Under the pieces are notes generated by a model that had not been told where the DNA came from, did no database searches, and saw only the letters and a list, made by a program, of their open reading frames with translations. A stretch of DNA of 51,767 nucleotides from a bacterium D16-51 (GTDB lineage: Bacteria; Bacillota; Clostridia; Lachnospirales; Lachnospiraceae): positions 1 through 51,767 of the forward strand of contig RAYE01000042.1 in NCBI GenBank assembly GCA_003612285.1, read 5' to 3'. The stretch's first letter is position 1. Each line of letters opens with the position of its first letter. The position numbers and the translations under genes were made by a program. Of the stretch, positions 17,932 through 26,865 are shown piece by piece.

Positions 17932-19326
17932 ATGCATCAGATAAAAAAACTGTATAATATACTGTCTTCTGCGCTAAGAAAAATTGAAAATTGTGTTAGT
18001 GAACGCGATTTTGAAAGGCTGAGAAATTTAGATGAACAGTATGAGCAATCTATAGTGGAAGAATTGAAAGTAAAATTTCCTGATATGTTTGATAAAGGAA
18101 CATGTAATGTGTCAGAAATTTCAGAGAGGCATTTGGAACGCTCTTCTTTGGTAAAGGATTTAGAGGTGTATTTGAATATTTCTTCAAATAAAGAAGAATT
18201 AATTTTTCTGGTGAAATATATGGATTCTTTTTTGGAAGATACATATTATAGATATATTCCTGTGGATCAGGAACAATATTTGTTTAAATGCCTAAATGAT
18301 AATTTTCAGGAATGCCAAATTTGTTTGATACCCCGTATAGTATGTGGCTGGGAACATAATAACAGGGATGCATATACGTCATATAGTATATTTTATTATT
18401 TAAGGAATTTTTATTATATTAGTGGAACAGATGCCAGAGATTATGAAGTACAGCATATTCTTATGTCAAAAAGTTTGTTTAGGGAGGCGGTCAGGAGAGG
18501 GAAACTTCATGTGATGGTATCCCCGGTTACTAATGAGGAAGTAGTGGAAACAACAGAACCTTATGTAAGGGATAATGTTCGTTTTGTGTCAATAATACCA
18601 ATGAAACATGATACTGAAATGAGGATACAAAATATTTGTAAAGATGCTTTAAAGAAAGCAGCATCTGAAGAAGCTGATATAATGCTTTTTCCTGAAATGA
18701 TGGCTACTGATAATATAGTAGATTACCTTGGAAATGAGTTGGATATCAGGGAGGATATGTTAAATAATGAATTTCCTCGTTTGGTAATATGTCCTACTGT
18801 TTGGAAACAACAACATAATTATTGCAGGATTCTTGATGATATGGGAGATACGGTCTGTGAACAGCAGAAGCATTATGGAGTGGACTTAAAGCAATGCTCT
18901 GCTAAGGAAGATATTGTTTCAAACCGAAAGATAGTGATTCTTCATTGTTATGGAGTTGGGCGTATTGCAGTTGCCATATGTAAAGATTTTTTGATTACTA
19001 ATTACCTTAGGTTATTGATAGAGAAACTAAAGGTTAATTTATTGCTGGTTCCATCTTTTACAGGAAAGGATTATCAATTTGAAGTGCTGCTTCCTAAATA
19101 TGGGGAACAGGATTTGAATGTTATATGGCTTAATGCATGTTCTGCAAAATCACTGAATGGGATAGAGGAAGTGATGCCATCTCTTACAATGGCATATTTA
19201 CCTGGAAAAAAGGGGATTTTGGAAGAAAAGCATGAGGCAGCAGATCTATGTGAAAAACAGTGTAATTGCGGCAAAGCATGTATATATACATATCATATTT
19301 TGTTAGACGGGGAGGTGGTAGTATGA
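17932..19326 (+). CDS. Nitrilase-fold (carbon-nitrogen hydrolase) protein with novel N-terminal domain
   Basis: Protein of 464 residues. The first 200 residues match nothing I recognise. From about residue 205 a carbon-nitrogen hydrolase-like domain follows: VRFVSIIPMKHD, the probable catalytic glutamate in IMLFPEMMATD, a candidate lysine in QQKHYGV, and the probable cysteine nucleophile in RIAVAICKDFLI. These are the order and spacing of the nitrilase Glu-Lys-Cys triad, so an amidase or amide-forming activity is plausible; substrate unknown. Codon use is very AT-rich. The stop overlaps the next gene by ATGA, so the two are coupled. It is cargo of element B. Superfamily assignment rests on motifs only. 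Confidence 0.7.
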   Translation: MHQIKKLYNILSSALRKIENCVSERDFERLRNLDEQYEQSIVEELKVKFPDMFDKGTCNVSEISERHLERSSLVKDLEVYLNISSNKEELIFLVKYMDSFLEDTYYRYIPVDQEQYLFKCLNDNFQECQICLIPRIVCGWEHNNRDAYTSYSIFYYLRNFYYISGTDARDYEVQHILMSKSLFREAVRRGKLHVMVSPVTNEEVVETTEPYVRDNVRFVSIIPMKHDTEMRIQNICKDALKKAASEEADIMLFPEMMATDNIVDYLGNELDIREDMLNNEFPRLVICPTVWKQQHNYCRILDDMGDTVCEQQKHYGVDLKQCSAKEDIVSNRKIVILHCYGVGRIAVAICKDFLITNYLRLLIEKLKVNLLLVPSFTGKDYQFEVLLPKYGEQDLNVIWLNACSAKSLNGIEEVMPSLTMAYLPGKKGILEEKHEAADLCEKQCNCGKACIYTYHILLDGEVVV

Positions 19327-20045
19327 CAAAGGAATTATCGCTGGCACAGGAGCTTAAGAAATTTTCAGAAGAAAATTTTGATGTGGGAACATATACACAA
19401 GAAGTTCATATGCTGAACCAAGTTTATATCCAGGATGCTGTACAGGCAGTTTATCAGGATAATTTAGAAGAGCTGAGTGATATGATGAAAAGTTACCGTA
19501 AAATGCGAAAAGTGATAGCCGGCCTGCCAAATTTGGAGAATGAAAAGTTTTTTTATGAGTGTGGCATTTTTAATGGTGCATACAAGATTCTGGAGGAATT
19601 AAACGGGATTTATAAGGAACAGGAGGATTGCCAGAAATTGTCGGGCTTATTGGAGAGGAAACATGTACAGGATATTTTACTGTTTTTGTATAAGAACCCA
19701 AATGCAAGACAGGGAAAAATCGCAAAAGATATCAATATAAGTCCAAGCTATTTAAGTGAAATATTAAATTTGCTGATGAAGACTGGGTATGTGCAGCGCT
19801 ATGGAAAAAATAAAGGCACAAGGTACTGTTTAACAAAAGCAGGGCGTGTATATAGCAGGGCTGCAGATATTTCTAAAAAAACTGTGAACAATTATATAGA
19901 TGTGGATTATAAGGAATGTGAGACAAAAGAAAAATTTTTAATGGAACGAATCAATAACAATAATAAGGACAATTTGAAAAAGGAGGATGAATATGCAAAG
20001 TGGAAGCAGAATTTCCGATTTGATTCAAAAATTATGGTCTATTGA
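19323..20045 (+). CDS. Winged-helix DNA-binding protein with helical N-terminal domain
   Basis: Protein of 240 residues starting at ATG 19323, which overlaps the nitrilase-like gene's stop. The first 115 residues are helical and unrecognised. Residues about 118-185 form a MarR-like winged helix: HVQDILLFLYKNP, then GKIAKDINISPSYLSEILNL as the helix-turn-helix, and RYGKNKGTRYCLTKAGR as the wing. The last 50 residues are highly charged. It may regulate its own operon or be part of a three-protein system. Its 3' end overlaps the next gene by 53 bases. Confidence 0.75.
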   Translation: MTKELSLAQELKKFSEENFDVGTYTQEVHMLNQVYIQDAVQAVYQDNLEELSDMMKSYRKMRKVIAGLPNLENEKFFYECGIFNGAYKILEELNGIYKEQEDCQKLSGLLERKHVQDILLFLYKNPNARQGKIAKDINISPSYLSEILNLLMKTGYVQRYGKNKGTRYCLTKAGRVYSRAADISKKTVNNYIDVDYKECETKEKFLMERINNNNKDNLKKEDEYAKWKQNFRFDSKIMVY

Positions 20046-20610
20046 TAAGAAGTGGGAATTATTTGTAACGAATGAAGAACAGGAAAATAGTAATGAGGAA
20101 ATTAATAAGTTGATATATCATTTAGTACGGATACTGCGGCAGGAGTTGAAAGCAGGAGATAGAGAAGAGGTACAGAAATACTTACAAAGAGAAAAGCTAA
20201 AAAAAGAAACAGTTGAAATTTTAGTAAATGAAGCATTAGAGCTTCTCAGGTTTTATATGGGTTTTTCTTTTCTCAGGGAATTGGAAGCTAAAGATGAAAT
20301 GACGTTTAAGGGATTGTTGGCAGTGATATATGAAAAGTATATCGTCCGTTATGAGCCAGGATATGTCCAAAGCATAGAAATTGGAAAGTGTAACGGTGAA
20401 GAACTGATGGATATTGTATCAAGGATAACATATTTAACAGATTATTATATTGCCAGAAGCTACACTGCGAAAGGGATAATAGAGGATTTACAGGATGAAA
20501 CGGGATTGTCAGAAGACAACTGTGCATATTGGGCTGATTTAATTGATCAAAACTATCAATTGTTAAAAATGGATTATATTTTAGAACAATTGAAGAGAAT
20601 TGAAAATTAA
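19993..20610 (+). CDS. Unknown helical protein, third gene of the operon
   Basis: Protein of 205 residues, charged and predicted mostly helical, with no membrane segment or known motif. AAGGAGG lies six bases before ATG 19993; an ATG at 19987 abuts that site and is less likely. It begins inside the 3' end of the winged-helix gene in another frame, so all three genes are tightly coupled and probably act together. Highly conserved-looking residues cannot be picked out from a single sequence. Function unknown. Confidence 0.75.
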   Translation: MQSGSRISDLIQKLWSIDKKWELFVTNEEQENSNEEINKLIYHLVRILRQELKAGDREEVQKYLQREKLKKETVEILVNEALELLRFYMGFSFLRELEAKDEMTFKGLLAVIYEKYIVRYEPGYVQSIEIGKCNGEELMDIVSRITYLTDYYIARSYTAKGIIEDLQDETGLSEDNCAYWADLIDQNYQLLKMDYILEQLKRIEN

Positions 20611-20671
20611 TTGTTACTATTGATGGATGTTAACAATTAATCAAGGCAGTATAACTTGGAAAATAGCTATA

Positions 20672-20950
20672 TTATTTCGGCTTCATTCTCCATTGGTTGT
20701 CAGCCGGAAAAAAGGTAAGGTTAACTTTTGTCAGGTAGCCTTCCAGTTCTGCTGTGCATTCAAAGCATACGGTATTTAATTTTTTTTCACACCAGTGGAC
20801 AGACATGACTTTTATGGTTTTGTCATCAAACTGGAAATAGAGGGGCTGTACGCCGCCTTTTGTACTAAAGGATGCAATAACAGGCACGATATAATTGGGT
20901 TCTTTGTCCATATCAAAGGACTGCTCTTTTGGCGGGACATAAAATGGCAT
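20672..20950 (-). CDS. Small unknown protein
   Basis: Protein of 92 residues on the opposite strand to its neighbours. ATG 20950 follows an AAAGGAGCC ribosome site. The sequence has a hydrophilic start (FYVPPKEQSFDMDKE) and a beta-rich remainder with ASFSTKGGVQPLYFQFDD and two cysteines. It has no signal peptide. I do not recognise the family with certainty; similar short proteins of unknown role occur near mobile genes in Lachnospiraceae. It converges with the unknown operon. Confidence 0.6.
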   Translation of the reverse strand: MPFYVPPKEQSFDMDKEPNYIVPVIASFSTKGGVQPLYFQFDDKTIKVMSVHWCEKKLNTVCFECTAELEGYLTKVNLTFFPADNQWRMKPK

Positions 20951-21023
20951 GGATAAAGGCTCCTTTCAGTAACTTTAATTCTCGCATATGCAACGGGCCA
21001 GGCGCAATGCTTGTTTAACTGAT

Positions 21024-21111
21024 ATTATAGGAAACAAAATCAGTTTCCTATAATCGATTAGCGGTGCAAAAACGTGCACCTTTTATCAGAACTAAAAAAC
21101 AGTTCTGATAA
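21024..21111. repeat. Cluster of three palindromes ahead of regulator gene
   Basis: Three hairpins follow one another: ATTATAGGAAAC/GTTTCCTATAAT (21024-21054, 12-bp arms, 7-bp loop), GGTGC/GCACC (21063-21080) and TTATCAGAACT/AGTTCTGATAA (21083-21111, 11-bp arms). The first contains the same TATAGGAAAC core as the tandem array at 6251-6535. They lie about 70-150 bp before the response regulator start and could form a folded leader, or be a mobile repeat. Confidence 0.8.
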
Positions 21112-21183
21112 GTTACATTATAAGAAAGTATGTTTGGATAATCAACGGACAATTTATGGTAAAAGGATATGATAAAAGAGAAA

Positions 21184-21867
21184 ATGAGCCGGGTAATGAT
21201 AGTGGAAGACGACGAAATTCTTAATGCAGGACTTTGCTATAATCTGCAAAAAAGAAATATTGAGCCGGTTCCGGCCTATACTGTGGAGGAAGCAAAAAGG
21301 TTATTGTCAAAGGATTCCTGTGATTTAGTTTTATTGGATGTAAATCTGCCAGATGGCGATGGATTTCAGTTTGCAGAAACTATTGCTGCACAATATGATG
21401 TGCCGTTTATATTTTTAACAGCACATAATCTGGAGGATGAAGTGATTGCGGGATACCGCCTGGGAGCGGACGATTATATCACGAAGCCTTTTCATATTAA
21501 AATTGTTATGGAGAAAATACAGGCGGTTTTGCGCAGGTGCAGCGGGCAAAAAGAAAATACTATGTATTCTTGTGGAAATTTATCAATTGATTTTGCAAAC
21601 CAGGTTGTACGGAAAAATGGGGAGATTTTATCCCTTACGCCTACGGAGTTCCAGCTTCTGCGCTTCTTGTGCAAGAACCGCAGGCAGATTTTGACAAAGG
21701 AAATTTTATTGGAGAATATATGGGACAGCAGAGGGAATTATGTAAACGAACATACCTTATCGTTAAATATCAGCCGTTTAAGGAATAAAATTGCCGACAG
21801 TGAATTTGGATATATTAAAACGATTTATGGAATGGGGTATAAATGGGTTGGGATAGAGGAGGAATAA
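21184..21867 (+). CDS. OmpR-family response regulator of ABC module 1
   Basis: Regulator of 227 residues. The receiver domain starts SRVMIVEDDEILN, with the phospho-acceptor in LVLLDVNLPDGDG and the lysine in DYITKPFHI. The winged-helix domain has LTPTEFQLLRFLCKN and VNEHTLSLNISRLRNKI, ending TIYGMGYKW. An in-frame ATG at 21169 is also possible; neither start has an ideal ribosome site, so the first five residues are uncertain. It is followed by the kinase gene after one base, and by an ABC transporter about 270 bp further on that it probably controls. Confidence 0.9.
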   Translation: MSRVMIVEDDEILNAGLCYNLQKRNIEPVPAYTVEEAKRLLSKDSCDLVLLDVNLPDGDGFQFAETIAAQYDVPFIFLTAHNLEDEVIAGYRLGADDYITKPFHIKIVMEKIQAVLRRCSGQKENTMYSCGNLSIDFANQVVRKNGEILSLTPTEFQLLRFLCKNRRQILTKEILLENIWDSRGNYVNEHTLSLNISRLRNKIADSEFGYIKTIYGMGYKWVGIEEE

Positions 21868-21868
21868 G

Positions 21869-22882
21869 ATGAAAGTTTTTAAGTCTGCGCTGATAGCAAT
21901 AAATGTGTTGCTGCTGTTTGCCGGATGCTATATTTTTATGGCACAAATACCGGGGGAAAAGGGAAGGGCTGCGTTGTTTGCAGCCTTTATTTGTTCGGGG
22001 ATTTTAAATATTGGGTATTATGCGTATTTCCGTATGAGGTTTGTTGCGTTCTCAGAAGAAGTCTGCCGGAATGCAGAGCGGATGACAGGGCATGATAAAG
22101 AAGGGGTACAGCTTAACAAAGAAACCCTTACATCAAAGATGGTAATGGAGTTAGAGAAGATGCAGGAGATTGCCTGGAACCGTTTGCAGGAAAGTGAACA
22201 GGGGAAGGTAAAGCTGCAGCAGACAATTTCAGAAATATCCCACCAGTTGAAAATTCCCCTTTCTAATATACAGATGTACCATGATATGATTTCTGAGCCG
22301 GATATTACAGCCGATGAGGCAAAAAAATTTATGGGGATTATCCAAAAACAGCTTGATAAATTAGAGTTTTTGATTGATTCTTTGGTTAAGTCGTCGCGTT
22401 TAGAAAGTGATATGATTAAGCTGAATATAGAGGATAATAGTATTTTCCATATGGTAGAGTATGCTGTGAATGGAATTGTAAAAAAGGCTGACAGGAAAAA
22501 GATAGATATTTTGGTGGACTGCAGGCCGGCAATAAAAGTCCCGCATGATGTGAAATGGACAGCAGAGGCAGTTGGCAATATATTGGATAATGCAGTTAAA
22601 TATACAGAAGAAGGCGGAAGTATCCATATAGATGTTATCCCGGGGGAAATGTATGTTGAAATTAAAATACAGGATACAGGAAGAGGAATTCCAGCAGAAT
22701 ATTATAATGATATATTTAAGAGATTTTACAGAGGAGCCTGTGTTTCTAAAGAAGAGGGGTTAGGGCTTGGCCTGTATATTGCCAGAAATATTATTACGCT
22801 TGAGGGCGGGTATATTATGCTGCATTCTGTACCTGGGAAAGGTACTTGCTTTTCTATCTTTTTGCCAAATAGAAAGATATAA
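21869..22882 (+). CDS. Intramembrane-sensing histidine kinase of ABC module 1
   Basis: Kinase of 337 residues; ATG 21869 follows GAGGAGGAATAAG. Two membrane segments (about 7-26 and 34-53) are joined by a loop of only about eight residues, so there is no external sensor domain. This is the layout of BceS-type kinases, which read the state of an associated ABC transporter. The DHp region has ISEISHQLKIPLSNIQMYHD (His about 125), with the N-box VGNILDNAVKYTEEGG, G1 DTGRGIP and G2 GLGLGLYIARNII. It should phosphorylate the adjacent regulator, with the transporter at 23150-26208 as likely partner. Confidence 0.9.
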   Translation: MKVFKSALIAINVLLLFAGCYIFMAQIPGEKGRAALFAAFICSGILNIGYYAYFRMRFVAFSEEVCRNAERMTGHDKEGVQLNKETLTSKMVMELEKMQEIAWNRLQESEQGKVKLQQTISEISHQLKIPLSNIQMYHDMISEPDITADEAKKFMGIIQKQLDKLEFLIDSLVKSSRLESDMIKLNIEDNSIFHMVEYAVNGIVKKADRKKIDILVDCRPAIKVPHDVKWTAEAVGNILDNAVKYTEEGGSIHIDVIPGEMYVEIKIQDTGRGIPAEYYNDIFKRFYRGACVSKEEGLGLGLYIARNIITLEGGYIMLHSVPGKGTCFSIFLPNRKI

Positions 22883-22987
22883 TTAGCGTCCCTTTTTCCT
22901 ATCCTCTCCCAATGCAATAAAACCTGCTGTAACTGCAAGAGCAAGTATAACATCATGTTCGCTAAATGGGTCTGTTAATATGTACTG
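22883..22987 (-). pseudogene. Possible C-terminal remnant of a small membrane protein
   Basis: A leftward open frame of about 34 codons reads protein-like (DPFSEHDVILALAVTAGFIA followed by a basic end KKGR) and stops at TAA. There is an in-frame stop just upstream and no start codon. It may be the tail of a lost small membrane protein, or chance. It sits between the kinase and the ABC transporter genes. Confidence 0.3.
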
Positions 22988-23149
22988 CTATTCTAAAATT
23001 GTATCAAAATTGATAAAATGTTCTTTTGGATTGAAATAGGATTGAGAGAGTTTCCTTTTAGAATGGAAATAGAAAAGAAAGGAGAAGCAGGTTTAAAAGT
23101 TTCTTTCAAACTACTTAATTAAGGAACTGTAGGAAGGCAGGGGATAGAT

Positions 23150-23824
23150 ATGAACATTTTACAGACAAATAACCTTACAAAATATTATGGTGCGGAGCCG
23201 ATGTTGGTAAAAGCCCTGGACGGGATTACTTTGGAGATTGAACAAGGACGGTTTACTGCGGTTGTTGGAACCTCCGGTTCTGGAAAAAGCACGCTGCTGC
23301 ATATGCTGGGAGGCTTAGATACGCCCACAAGTGGAAGCGTAATAGTAGATGGGCAGGAATTATGTGGTATGGAGAGGAATGAACTGACGATTTTCCGCAG
23401 GAGGAAGATTGGGTTTATTTTCCAAAATTATAATTTGCTGCCAAATTTGACAGTATTTGATAACATTGTCCTTCCAGTGGAGTTAGATGGGAGATATGTG
23501 GACTCAGAATTTTTTGAGGAGATTGTAAACGCCCTGGGGCTGGAAGATAAGCTGCAAAGGAAACCAGCCAGGTTATCCGGAGGGCAGCAGCAGAGGGCAG
23601 CAATTGCGAGGGCGTTAATTACAAAACCTGCCATAATTTTGGCGGATGAACCGACAGGGAATCTTGACAGCCATACCAGCCATGAAGTAATAGGGCTGTT
23701 GAAAGCGACTGGTAAGAAGTTCCACCAGACAATTGTTATGATTACCCATAATGATGAGATTGCACAAGCAGCAGACCGGGCTATCCGCATTGAGGATGGA
23801 AAGATTGCAGAGGGAAGGTGGTAA
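23150..23824 (+). CDS. ABC transporter ATP-binding protein, module 1
   Basis: ATPase of 224 residues of the LolD/MacB/BceA group. Walker A is GTSGSGKST (about 41), the Q-loop FQNYNLLP, the signature [15 protein letters not shown], Walker [14 protein letters not shown] and the H-loop MITHN. It pairs with the FtsX-type permease that starts three bases after its stop. Such pairs, next to an intramembrane kinase, usually sense or remove cell-envelope-active peptides such as bacitracin or lantibiotics; the actual ligand is unknown. ATG 23150 has GGCAGGGGAT upstream, a modest ribosome site. Confidence 0.93.
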   Translation: MNILQTNNLTKYYGAEPMLVKALDGITLEIEQGRFTAVVGTSGSGKSTLLHMLGGLDTPTSGSVIVDGQELCGMERNELTIFRRRKIGFIFQNYNLLPNLTVFDNIVLPVELDGRYVDSEFFEEIVNALGLEDKLQRKPARLSGGQQQRAAIARALITKPAIILADEPTGNLDSHTSHEVIGLLKATGKKFHQTIVMITHNDEIAQAADRAIRIEDGKIAEGRW

Positions 23825-23826
23825 AC

Positions 23827-26208
23827 ATGAAGTTAGACGCCAATAATAACAGGAGAATTATTTACCGTATTGCAAAAAGTAATCTGATGGGGAAAAAATT
23901 GTATAGTTTTTTTTCCTTTTTATCCATTATATTGTCTGTCTCTTTTGTGGGTACAGTCATTCTTTTTTTACAGGGGACACAGACAGCTGAAAAACGTATG
24001 CTGGATGGTATGCAGCATGTTATGTTTCTGAATGTTTCTGAAGGGCAGATGGAAGAAATTAGTGCGGATAGAAGAGCAGATGTTATGGTTCCATATAAGG
24101 ATAGTGGAGAAGTATTTCAGATAGACGACGTAAAGTATAAGTTTCTTTATATGGGAAGCCAGACAGATAAAATACAGACGTACCGGCTGTCGGAAGGAAA
24201 AGAGCCGGAAAAGTACAATGAAGTTGCCGTAAATAAACATTTTATGGACAATATAGGGCGGGAATGTAAAATTGGCGGGACAATAGTGCTGGATGCCGGG
24301 GGAACACAGGAAGAATTTATCGTTTGTGGAATTACAGATAACCAGTATGGAGTGTCTGTCAGCCCTGTCTATGTATCCAGGGAATTTGCCGGAAAGAGCG
24401 CATTAATGAAAGAAACAGGGTACACTGCCCTTGTACAGATTGCAGGCGCGCCAGATATGGAATCGTCTGCTTTTGAGACGTCTGTTTACCAGATGGCAGT
24501 GGATTATGGGATAAAGAGGATAGATGTTAATATAAATGGGAGGTTTGAGGAAGCTTTACAGGGAAAAAATACAGCAGTCTATGCAATTATCTTTGTTTCT
24601 CTGTTTATCTTAGCTGCCAGTGCGATTGTTGTTTATAGTATATTCTATCTTTCTGTTACGTCGCGCACAAAGCAGATTGGACAGCTGCAGACAATAGGCA
24701 TGACGCAAAAACAGATAAAAAAGATGGTGCGCAGGGAAGGGTTTATATTAAGCGCTGTATCAGTTCCGCTTGGTTTGTTTTTTGGAGGAGTGACTGCATA
24801 TTTCTTAGAACCAGAGGGGTGGGATTTTTTAAATTATATTATTACGGCAGCAATTGTTGGGATTTTTGGGATTGTGATTGTACAGATATCAGTCGGGAAA
24901 CCGGCTTCCCTTGCAGCAAAGGTTTCACCTGTAGAAGCAGCGGGAAGCTTGTATTGTGGGGAAAAGGAGAAAGGATGTACGAATGGCCATAAAAGGCTGA
25001 CTGCGTTTGTGCTGGCGAAGATATGCCAGGGGAAGAGTGGGAAAAAAAGAAAGCTTTTAACTATATCGCTTGCATTTGGGGGAGTTGTTTTTATGGTCGC
25101 ATCTTCGTATTTGTATGCATGGGATGAATTTGCTTATTCAAGGGCAGGCGGGTTTGAGGATGCAGAATATAGGATTTCTTATCTGTATAACGCCCATAAC
25201 CCATCTGCATATGGCCCGACAGAAATGCAGCTTACAGGCCATCTGGATGGAAATCTGAAAAAGGAATTGATGGACATTCCTTATGTTGAATCTATAAAAG
25301 TGATAAATAGTGTTTATGGCAGTATTGAATTTCAGGGGGCTACCTGGGTAGAGGGATTCGGTCAGTTAACAGAGGATTCCAAGGAATATTTTGATATGGA
25401 GATGGATGGAAATAACAGTTATGGGTATTTGTCTGAACACGACGGGATTATTATAACAGATAGTGGATTGTCTTCTGAAATTAATGGCGTTACTTTTAAG
25501 CCGGGAGATAAACTTACGTTGCGGTGGTTTGATGGAAAGGAGCATTCTGCTCAATTAGAGATAGCAGCAATAACTTCTGACGTAATGGGAGAAAATGAAT
25601 TTAATTTTTATATGACGGATAAAACAATACGGAAACTGTGGGGTGATATGAATACTGCCAGCTCTTTCCTTATTTCTTCTTCTGAATATGAAAAGCATGG
25701 AGAGCAGATAGAACAGGAAGTCCGTGCCATGATTGGGAAATATCCGGATTTGTCCCTTGCAACGCTGCGGGAGAAGATTGTAGATGACGCTGCAAATATA
25801 CAGAAAATTAAAATTCAGATTTATGGGATTTCAGCATTTCTTATATTGTTTAGTATATTAAATTTAATTAATATGATGATTGGAAATTTTGCAGTACGTA
25901 AAAAGGAACTTTCCATGCTGGAGTCTGTCGGGATGGAAGAAAAACAGATTAGGGATATGTTGTTTTGGGAAAGTATTCAAATGGTCTTCCCAGCACTATT
26001 GTTTACACTGGTGATTGGCAGCGCTGCAGGATATGGATTTGTATTTTTCCTGCAAAAAACAGCATCCTATATGGCATACAGGTTTCCGGCAGTTCCATGT
26101 ATTTTGTATATAGCAGGAGTGGCTGGCATACCGTTGGTAATTTCCTTTATTGGTTTGAAAGGGCAGAACAGGGTCTCTTTGTCAGAACGGATAAAGTATG
26201 TTGATTAA
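23827..26208 (+). CDS. FtsX-type ABC transporter permease, module 1
   Basis: Membrane protein of 793 residues. ATG 23827 follows AAGGTGG overlapping the ATPase stop. It is a duplicated FtsX arrangement: membrane segment (about 24-46), extracytoplasmic domain (about 48-240), three segments (about 250-370), then a second set beginning around LTISLAFGGVVFMVASSYLY, a second external domain (about 440-660) and three last segments. It works with the ATPase at 23150 as a mechanotransmitter or exporter for peptides at the membrane rather than a classical importer. Last gene of the regulator-kinase-ATPase-permease group. Confidence 0.9.
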   Translation: MKLDANNNRRIIYRIAKSNLMGKKLYSFFSFLSIILSVSFVGTVILFLQGTQTAEKRMLDGMQHVMFLNVSEGQMEEISADRRADVMVPYKDSGEVFQIDDVKYKFLYMGSQTDKIQTYRLSEGKEPEKYNEVAVNKHFMDNIGRECKIGGTIVLDAGGTQEEFIVCGITDNQYGVSVSPVYVSREFAGKSALMKETGYTALVQIAGAPDMESSAFETSVYQMAVDYGIKRIDVNINGRFEEALQGKNTAVYAIIFVSLFILAASAIVVYSIFYLSVTSRTKQIGQLQTIGMTQKQIKKMVRREGFILSAVSVPLGLFFGGVTAYFLEPEGWDFLNYIITAAIVGIFGIVIVQISVGKPASLAAKVSPVEAAGSLYCGEKEKGCTNGHKRLTAFVLAKICQGKSGKKRKLLTISLAFGGVVFMVASSYLYAWDEFAYSRAGGFEDAEYRISYLYNAHNPSAYGPTEMQLTGHLDGNLKKELMDIPYVESIKVINSVYGSIEFQGATWVEGFGQLTEDSKEYFDMEMDGNNSYGYLSEHDGIIITDSGLSSEINGVTFKPGDKLTLRWFDGKEHSAQLEIAAITSDVMGENEFNFYMTDKTIRKLWGDMNTASSFLISSSEYEKHGEQIEQEVRAMIGKYPDLSLATLREKIVDDAANIQKIKIQIYGISAFLILFSILNLINMMIGNFAVRKKELSMLESVGMEEKQIRDMLFWESIQMVFPALLFTLVIGSAAGYGFVFFLQKTASYMAYRFPAVPCILYIAGVAGIPLVISFIGLKGQNRVSLSERIKYVD

Positions 26209-26349
26209 GTAAATTTTAGGCATAGGACATTCCTCTAGGGTTATATAATGTAAGGAACTGTATGGAAATAACTTTTACACCTTGGCTTGTCTATTTCTCC
26301 GGCCGCACAGGTCAAAAAGCCTCGACGCAGCCCAGGAAGGGGGTTCTAT

Positions 26350-26613
26350 ATGACTGAGGAAGAATTTCACGGAATGGAGCAGGCAGATTTAAAGGAAGCT
26401 GTTTTAGATACATTAACAGATATCAGTAAGGTTGAAATAGATATGGAGAAGCCTGCTGCCGAAAGGGTGGAGGAATATGTCCAAAAAGTTGGGAATCCTT
26501 TTCTTGTAAGGGTTGGGGAATATGCTGTAAAGATTGGTTATTCAGACTGCCAGGAAACATTAGAGGACAGGATGAAGCAGTATATTAGGAAAATGGCGGA
26601 AATAAAATATTAA
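26350..26613 (+). CDS. DUF6870-like small protein next to recombinase
   Basis: Protein of 87 residues; ATG 26350 follows AGGAAGGGGG. It reads TDISKVEIDMEKPAAERVEE, then NPFLVRVGEYAVKIGYSDC and ETLEDRMKQYI, which I recognise as the pattern of DUF6870 proteins that accompany serine-recombinase elements in Clostridia. There is no known activity. It lies just before the truncated recombinase of element B and is probably part of that element's mobility module. Confidence 0.65.
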   Translation: MTEEEFHGMEQADLKEAVLDTLTDISKVEIDMEKPAAERVEEYVQKVGNPFLVRVGEYAVKIGYSDCQETLEDRMKQYIRKMAEIKY

Positions 26614-26667
26614 GCATCGTATGTCGCAATGGATAGTGGAGTTTACAGGTAACAGGAGCCAGACAGA

Positions 26668-26862
26668 ATGAAAGAGATTGTTTATTTTGCCGCCGCCTAT
26701 CTGCGGCTGTCAAGGGATGATGGGGATATTGATGGCAGCGTAAAGGCAGAGAGCAACAGCATAAGTTCACAGAGGGAATTAATCCGTTCTTATGTAAAGG
26801 AACATAAGGATATGGAACTGTTTGATATCTATGTGGATGACGGTTATTCCGGGGTTACTTTT
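26668..26862 (+). pseudogene. Serine recombinase of element B, 5' piece cut by the ICE
   Basis: About 65 codons of a large serine recombinase: AAAYLRLSRDDGD with the catalytic serine, AESNSISSQRELI, and FDIYVDDGYSGVTF. The family continues with (D/E)RP after that phenylalanine, but here the sequence turns into ICE DNA and stops at 26877. The break is only about nine codons beyond the point where element C cut recombinase 1 in element A. The remainder should lie at the far end of the ICE outside the window. Element B cannot use this recombinase while the ICE is present. Confidence 0.85.
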
Positions 26863-26865
26863 GTT

